A stretch of DNA of 64,000 bases from Siphonodentalium dalli (Eukaryota; Mollusca; Scaphopoda; Gadilida; Siphonodentaliidae). The position numbers and the translations under genes were made by a program. This document shows, one piece after another, positions 57,901-64,000 of the stretch (the first letter of the stretch is position 1; each line of letters opens with the position of its first letter). The stretch lies in contig CP136063.1 in assembly GCA_032622095.1 (NCBI GenBank), forward strand, positions 268,949,426 through 269,013,425, given 5' to 3'. The notes under the pieces are model-generated. The model worked only from the letters and a program-made list of their open reading frames with translations. It searched no databases and was not told the DNA's origin.

Positions 57901-59235
57901 ACCACCCACGGATATCCTGGGGGATGGCAAATAAGAAATCGAAAAATTTTGAAGGAAATTTCGTATAGTTTGAACATTTAGTGGCACAAGCTGTCGCTAT
58001 ATGGCCGCATAATCACAATTTCTACCCGCCTTACAAAAAACCCGGACCAGTTGACGGTCGGTTGACCACCCACGGATATCCTGGGGGGATGGCAAATAAG
58101 GAATCGACCAATTTTGAAGGAAATTTCGTATAGTTTGAACATTTAGTGGCACAAGCTGTCGCTATATGGCCACATAATCACAATTTCTTCCCGAATTACA
58201 GAAAATCCGGACCAGTTGACCGTCGGTTGACCACCCACGGATATCCTGGGGGGATGGCAATTAAGAAATCGACCAATTTTGAAGGAAATTTCGTATAGTT
58301 TGAACATTTAGTGGCACAAGCTGTCGCTATATGGCCACATAATCACCATTTCTACCCGCCTTACAGAAAATTCGGACCAGTTGACCGTCGGCTGACCACC
58401 CACGGATATCCTGGGTGATGGCAAATAAGAAATCGACCAATTTTGAAGGAAATTTCGTATAGTTTGAACATATAGTGGCACAAGCTGTCGCTATATGGCC
58501 ACATAATCACCATTTCTACCCGTCTTACAGAAAATCCGGACCAGTTGACCGTCGGTTGACCACCCACGGATATCCTGGGGGGATGGCAAATAAGAAATCG
58601 ACCAATTTTGAAGGAAATTTCGTATAGTTTGAACATTTAGTGGCACAAGCTGTCGCTATATGGCCACATAATCACAATTTCTACCCGCCTTACAGAAAAC
58701 CCGGACCAGTTGACGGTCGGTTGACCACCACGGATATCCTGGGGGGATGGCAAATAAGAAATCGACCAATTTTGAAGGAAATTTCGTATAGTTTGAACAT
58801 TTAGTGGCACAGGCTGTCGCTATATGGCCACATAATCACCATTTCTACCCGCCTTACAGAAAACGCGGACCAGTTGACCGTCGGTTGACCACCCACGGAT
58901 ATCCTGGGGGGGATGGCAAATAAGAAATCGACAAATTTTGAAGGAAATTTCGTATAGTTTGAACATTTAGTGGCACAAGCTGTCGCTATATGGCCACATA
59001 ATCACAATTTCTACCCGCCTTACAGAAAACCCCGACCAGTTGACCACCCACGGATATCCTGGGGGGATGGCAAATAAGAAATCGACCAATTTTGAAGGAA
59101 ATTTCGTATAGTTTGAACATTTAGTGGCACAATCTGTCGCTATATGGCCACATAATCACCATTTCTACCCGTCTTACAGAAAATCCGGACCAGTTGACCG
59201 TCGGTTGACCACCCACGGATATCCTGGGGGATGGC
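52000..59235 (+). repeat. Near-identical 22-mer tandem pair, 3.62 kb per copy
   Basis: Copy 1 is about 52,000-55,618 and copy 2 about 55,618-59,235. Rare variants recur 3,616-3,619 bp apart: GGCACATGCTG (52,226 and 55,842), CACCATTACTACCC (near 52,750 and 56,368), CCCACTGATATCC (near 53,628 and 57,247), CACGGCTATCC (near 53,960 and 57,579), a unit with CGAAAAATTTTG (near 54,321 and 57,940), and an 11-bp-shortened unit (near 55,420 and 59,038). The copies differ by only a few changes, for example GACCGCCGG against GACCGTCGG, plus homopolymer lengths. This is the most recent-looking large duplication in the window. Confidence 0.85.
55411..55440 (+). repeat. Monomer lacking one 11-bp direct-repeat step
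   Basis: Here AGTTGACC is followed directly by ACCCACGG; the usual 11 bases that carry the second GTTGAC are missing. The loss removes exactly one step between the two GTTGAC copies of the monomer, as expected of slippage or recombination between short direct repeats. The same unit also has AACCCCGACC in place of AACCCGGACC. Its sister near 59,030-59,050 is identical, so the deletion came before the 3.62 kb duplication. Confidence 0.85.
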
Positions 59236-62200
59236 AAATAAGAAATCGACCAATTTTGAAAGAAATTTCGTATAGTTTGAACATTTAGTGGCACAAGCTG
59301 TCGCTATATGGCCACATAATCACCATTTCTACCCGCCTTACAGAAAACGCGGACCAGTTGACCGTCGGTTGACCACCCACGGATATCCTGGGGGGATGGC
59401 AAATAAGAAATCGACAAATTTTGAAGGAAATTTCGTATAGTTTGAACATTTAGTGGCACAAGCTGTCGCTATATGGCCACATATTCACAATTTCTATCCG
59501 CCTTACAGAAAACCCGGACCAGTTGACGGTCGGTTGACCACCCACGGATATCCTGGGGGGATGGCAAATAAGAAATCGACCAATTTTGAAGGAAATTTCG
59601 TATAGTTTGAACATTTAGTGGCACAAGCTGTCGCTATATGGCCACATAATCACAATTTCTTCCCGCCTTACAGAAAATCCGGACCAGTTGACCGTCGGTT
59701 GACCACCCACGGATATCCTGGGGGGATGGCAAATAAGAAATCGACCAATTTTGAAGGAAATTTCGTATAGTTTGAACATTTAGTGGCACAAGCTGTCGCT
59801 ATATGGCCACATAATCACCATTTCTACCCGCCTTACAGAAAACCAGGACCAGTTGACCGTCGGATGACCAGCCACGGATATCCTGGGGGGATGGCAAATA
59901 AGAAATCGACCAATTTTGAAGGAAATTTCGTATAGTTTGAACATTTAGTTGCACAAACTGTCGCTATATGGCCACATAATCACCATTTCTACCCGCCTTA
60001 CAGAAAACCCGGACCAGTTGACCGTCGGTTGACCACCCACGGATATCCTGGGGGGATGGCAAATAATAAATCGACAAATTTTGAAGGAAATTTCGTATAT
60101 TTTGAATATTTAGAGGCACAAGCTGTCGCTATATGGCCACATAATCACCATTTCTACCCGCCTTACAGAAAACCCGGACCAGTTGACCGTCGGTTGACCA
60201 CCCACGGATATCCTAAGGAATGGCAAATAAGAAATCGACAAATTTTGAAGGAAATTTCGTATAGTTTGAACATTTAGTGGCACAATCTGTCGCTATATGG
60301 CCACATAATCACCATTTCTACCCGCCTTACAGAAAACCGGACCAGTTGACCGTCGGTTGACCACCCACGGATATCCTGGGGGATGGCAAATAAGAAATCG
60401 ACCAATTTTGAAGGAAATTTCGTATTGTTTGAACATTTAGTGGCACAAGCTGTCGCTATATGGCCACATAATCACCATTTCTACCCGCCTTACCGACAAA
60501 TCCGGACCAGTTGACCGTCGGTTGACCACCCACGGATATCCTGGGGGGATGGCAAATAAGAAATCGACCAATTTTGAAGGAAATTCCTATAGTTTGAACA
60601 TTTAGTGGCACAAGCTGTCGCTATATGGCCACATAATCACCATTTGTACCCGCATTACAGCAGAAAATCCGGACCAGTTGACGGTCGGTTGACCACCCAC
60701 GGATATCCTGGGGGGATGGCAAATAAGAAATCGACCAATTTGGAGGAAATTTCGTATAGTTTGAACATTTAGTGGCACAGGCTGTCGCTATATGGCCACA
60801 TAATCACCATTTCTACCCGCCTTACATAAATCGCGGACCAGTTGACCGTCGGTTGACCACCCACGGATATCCTGGGGGGATGGCAAATAAGAAATCGACA
60901 AATTTTGAAGGAAATTTCGTATAGTTTGAACATTTAGTGGCACAAGCTGTCGCTATATGGCCACATAATCACAATTTCTACCCGCCTTACAGAAAACCCG
61001 GACCAGTTGACGGTCGGTTGACCACCCACGGATATCCTGGGGGGATGGCAAATAAGATATCGACCAATTTTGAAGGAAATTTCGTATAGTTTGAACATTT
61101 AGTGGCACAAGCTGTCGCTATATGGCCACATAATCACAATTTCTTCCCGCCTTACAGAAAATCCGGACCAGTTGACCGTCGGTTGACCACCCACGGATAT
61201 CATGGGGGGATGGCAAATAAGAAATCGACCAATTTTGAAGGAAATTTCGTATAGTTTGAACATTTAGTGGCACAAGCTGTCGCTATATGGCCACATAATC
61301 ACCATTTCTACCCGCCTTAGAGAAAACCAGGACCAGTTGACCGTCGGATGACCAGCCACGGATATCCTGGGGGGATGGCAAATAAGAAATCGACCAATTT
61401 TGAAGGAAATTTCGTATAGTTTGAACATTTAGTTGCACAATCTGTCGCTATATGGCCACATAATCACCATTTCTACCCGCCTTACAGAAAACCCGGACCA
61501 GTTGACCGTCGGTTGATCACCCACGGATATCCTGGGGGGATGGCAAATAAGAAATCGACAAATTTTGAAGGAAATTTCGTATATTTTGAATATTTAGTGG
61601 CACAAGCTGTCGCTATATGGCCACATAATCACCATTTCTACCCGCCTTACAGAAAACCCGGACCAGTTGACCGTCGGTTGACCACCCACGGATATCCTGG
61701 GGGATGGCAAATAAGAAATCGACCAATTTTGAAGGAAATTTCGTATTGTTTGAACATTTAGTGGCACAAGCTGTCGCTATATGGCCACATAATCACCATT
61801 TCTACCCGCCTTACCGACAAATCCGGACCAGTTGACCGTCGGTTGACCACCCACGGATATCCTGGGGGGATGGCAAATAAGAAATCGACCAATTTTGAAG
61901 GAAATTCCTATAGTTTGAACATTTAGTGGCACAAGCTGTCGCTATATGGCCACATAATCACCATTTCTACCCGCCTTACATAAATCGCGGACCAGTTGAC
62001 CGTCGGTTGACCACCCACGGATATCCTGGGGGGGATGGCAAATAAGAAATCGACAAATTTTGAAGGAAATTTCGTATAGTTTGAACATTTAGTGGCACAA
62101 GCTGTCGCTATATGGCCACATAATCACCATTTCTACCCGCCTTACAGAAAATCCGGACCAGTTGACGGTCGGTTGACCACCCACGGATATCCTGGGGGGA

Positions 62201-63477
62201 TGGCAAATAAGAAATCGACCAATTTGGAGGAAATTTCGTATAGTTTGAACATTTAGTGGCACAGGCTGTCGCTATATGGCCACATAATCACCATTTCTAC
62301 CCGCCTTACATAAATCGCGGACCAGTTGACCGTCGGTTGACCACCCACGGATATCCTGGGGGGATGGCAAATAAGAAATCGACAAATTTTGAAGGAAATT
62401 TCGTATAGTTTGAACATTTAGTGGCACAAGCTGTCGCTATATTGTCACATAATCACAATTTCTACCCGTCTTACAGAAAATCCGGACCAGTTGACCGTCG
62501 GTTGACCACCCACGGATATCCTGGGGGGATGGCAAATAAGAAATCGACCAATTTTGAAGGAAATTTCGTATAGTTTGAACATTTAGTGGCACAAGCTGTC
62601 GCTATATGGCCACATAATCACAATTTCTACCCGCCTTACAGAAAATCCGGACCAGTTGACGATCGGTTGACCACCCACGGATATCCTGGGGGGATGGCAA
62701 ATAAGAAATCGACCAATTTTGAAGGAAATTTCGTATAGTTTGAACATTTAGTGGCACAAGCTGTCGCTATATGGCCACATAATCACCATTTCTACCCGCC
62801 TTACAGAAAATCCGGACCAGTTGACCGTCGGCTGACCACCCACGGATATCCTGGGGGGATGGCAAATAAGAAATCGACCAATTTGGAGGAAATTTCGTAT
62901 AGTTTGAACATTTAGTGGCACAGGCTGTCGCTATATGGCCACATAATCACCATTTCTACCCGCCTTACATAAATCGCGGACCAGTTGACCGTCGGTTGAC
63001 CACCCACGGATATCCTGGGGGGATGGCAAATAAGAAATCGACAAATTTTGAAGGAAATTTCGTATAGTTTGAACATTTAGTGGCACAAGCTGTCGCTATA
63101 TGGCCACATAATCACAATTTCTACCCGCCTTACAGAAAATCCGGACCAGTTGACCGTCGGTTGACCACCCACGGATATCCTGGGGGAATGGCAAATAAGA
63201 AATCGACCAATTTTGAAGGAAATTTCGTATAGTTTGAACATTTAGTGGCACAATCGGTCGCTATATGCCACATAATCACCATTTCTACCCGTCTTACAGA
63301 AAATACGGACCAGTTGACCGTCGGTTGACCACCCACGGATATCCTGGGGGGATGGCAAATAAGAAATCGACCAATTTTGAAGGAAATTTCGTATAGTTTG
63401 AACATTTAGTGGCACAAGCTGTCGCTATATGGCCACATAATCACAATTTCTACCCGCCTTACAGAAAATCCGGACCA
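59235..63477 (+). repeat. Terminal satellite domain, mosaic of other domains
   Basis: After about 59,235 the sequence leaves the 22-mer pattern. TTACATAAATCGCGG (near 60,832, 61,980, 62,310, 62,970), CCATTTGTACCCGCATT (near 60,645) and TTTTGAATATTTAG (60,101, 61,588) return from the 29-34 kb domain. Units with AATTTGGAGGAAATTT (near 60,739, 62,224, 62,883) are private to this end. The last dimer (about 63,130-63,405) carries the one-base deletion ATATGCCAC typical of the left domain. The last unit stops at GGACCA, 63,477. Confidence 0.7.
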
Positions 63478-63503
63478 CATGACGCGTTCATTGTGTTAAA
63501 AGG

Positions 63504-63539
63504 CGATACCCCTCTGTATGGAGTGCTGGCGGGGTATCG
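63504..63539. repeat. Subterminal hairpin, 9-bp perfect stem
   Basis: CGATACCCC at 63,504-63,512 pairs with GGGGTATCG at 63,531-63,539 around an 18-nt loop. It lies just inside the left inverted repeat of the inserted element. Subterminal hairpins are common in non-autonomous DNA transposons; a role here is inference. Confidence 0.7.
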
Positions 63540-63892
63540 ACCCCACTAGAAGTTTCCAGCTAAATACACTGACTGCCATGTCGATTCGGTTGTCAACGAT
63601 GGGTCTGTTTGTAAATGTTATTGTCCACAACACCATAGATGATAATTTCCGCATGAATTATATCATTATTTTTCATGTCTTTTGAGTTTTTATTTAATTT
63701 TTGCGTGAGATATTAGATATGTAATGGAGATTTTTTCACAGACTACAATGTATCGACATTAAGGGGTTAATAAAACCGGCGGTGGACAACCAATAGCTGA
63801 AGAGGTGATGGCAACACTCTCATTGATATTTTTGTCAAAGACAACTGATAAATTACGTGTTGGTCGACAATTTCAGCGCTAAATATAAGTCT

Positions 63893-63908
63893 AGTGGGGT
63901 ACCCCACT
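63893..63908. repeat. Perfect 16-bp palindrome near the element's right end
   Basis: AGTGGGGTACCCCACT is exactly self-complementary. It overlaps the inner inverted repeat TCTAGTGGGG (63,890-63,899), whose partner is at 63,541-63,550. On the left side of the element the matching place reads GGGGTATCGACCCCACTAGA, the same arrangement with four extra bases, so both ends share a common design. Confidence 0.85.
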
Positions 63909-63938
63909 TCCGATTTTTAATGCAATGTTCGTGTCATG

Positions 63939-64000
63939 AGTTGACGATCGGTTGACCACCCACGGATATCCTGGGGGGATGGCAAATAAGAAATCGACCA
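63939..64000 (+). repeat. Satellite array resumes and runs off the window
   Basis: From AGTTGACGATCGG onward the sequence is ordinary satellite in the same orientation. It picks up at the monomer phase where the array stopped at 63,477. The GACGATCGG variant is rare; the other copy I saw is near 62,658, so this unit looks related to the terminal domain and not to a foreign array. Confidence 0.93.

Larger units (their letters stand above)
329..63477 (+). repeat. 165-bp satellite array, about 383 head-to-tail units
   Basis: A fixed anchor, ATGGCAAATAAG, recurs at 535, 700, 865 and so on, giving a 165-bp step. Most units are 164-166 bp; the differences come mainly from the length of a G-run just before the anchor. 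All units read in the same direction, and I saw no inversion and no unrelated insertion before 63,478. Units differ at a limited set of recurrent sites: CGCCT/CGTCT, AAAATCCGG/AAAACCCGG/AAAACGCGG, GACCGTCGG/GACGGTCGG, CACCATTT/CACAATTT, GACCAATTTT/GACAAATTTT, and CAAGCTG/CAATCTG/CAGGCTG. Combinations of these define higher-order repeats. A 165-bp period is in the range common for eukaryotic centromeric or heterochromatic satellites; a centromeric role is inference. The array contains no gene. Confidence 0.98.
63478..63938. mobile_element. MITE-like insertion with imperfect terminal inverted repeats
   Basis: This ~461-bp segment has no similarity to the satellite and interrupts it. Its first 24 bases (63,478-63,501) match the reverse complement of its last 24 (63,915-63,938) at 19 of 24 positions, both outer ends reading CATGAC. 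Farther in, CCCCACTAGA (63,541-63,550) is inverted exactly at 63,890-63,899. The middle, about 63,640-63,725, is strongly A+T-rich, and there is no long open frame. Short, A+T-rich, non-coding and bounded by inverted repeats fits a miniature inverted-repeat transposable element; the superfamily is not clear. A target duplication is uncertain: either a single A (63,477 and 63,939) or TGACG (63,480-63,484 and 63,942-63,946) if the junction is drawn farther in. Non-transposon filler sequence is the main alternative. Confidence 0.65.

Noticed and set aside
4435-63405. Many open frames of 73-135 codons on both strands, with closely similar predicted peptides
   Set aside because: They are the satellite read in frame. 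The unit is 165 bp (55 codons), so frames persist, and single changes such as GTATAG to GTATTG or GTATTT remove the usual stop and join two units. The frames switch strand between the left and right domains with marker variants, have no start context, and their peptides match no family I know.
329-63477. CRISPR array
   Set aside because: Units are 165 bp and similar along their whole length; there are no unique spacers between short repeats.

Overview
This window is almost entirely one satellite DNA array. From about 329 to 63,477 a unit of about 165 bp is repeated head to tail, always in the same orientation, roughly 383 times by arithmetic (63.1 kb / 165). I found no gene, rRNA, tRNA, CRISPR array or bacterial operon. 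A long, homogeneous, nucleosome-length satellite with nested higher-order repeats (HORs) points to a eukaryotic nuclear genome: a centromeric, pericentromeric, subtelomeric or other heterochromatic block. Neither the satellite nor the flanks let me name the organism.

Layout. 1-328: non-satellite left flank, with three inverted repeats. One is a compound palindrome whose arms carry a 12-bp word also present in the satellite. 329-4,000: array edge with 4-mer and 9-mer higher-order periods. 4,000-29,000: left array domain, with 17- and 12/13-monomer blocks that themselves repeat as a ~4.95 kb (30-monomer) super-unit, then a ~5.8-5.9 kb (35-36-monomer) super-unit and a recent 17-mer tandem duplication. 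29,000-36,000: a more diverged transitional domain. 36,000-59,235: right array domain, with 15-, 12-, 23-, 19-, 10-, 9- and 22-mer periods, ending in a near-identical 3.62 kb tandem pair. 59,235-63,477: a terminal domain that goes back to markers of the transitional domain and, in its last units, of the left domain. 63,478-63,938: a ~461-bp A+T-rich interruption with imperfect 24-bp terminal inverted repeats, MITE-like. 63,939-64,000: the satellite resumes in phase and runs off the window.

Every open frame of 70-135 codons here is a by-product of the repeat. The unit is 165 = 3 x 55, so a frame stays in register from copy to copy, and a point change at the usual stop joins two units. None looks like a gene. 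What deserves attention is the structure of the array: nested HORs, blocks copied between distant parts of it, units altered at internal direct repeats, hypervariable G-runs, and breaks that fall close to one phase of the monomer. HOR coordinates were read from diagnostic variants by eye and are approximate to about one monomer.
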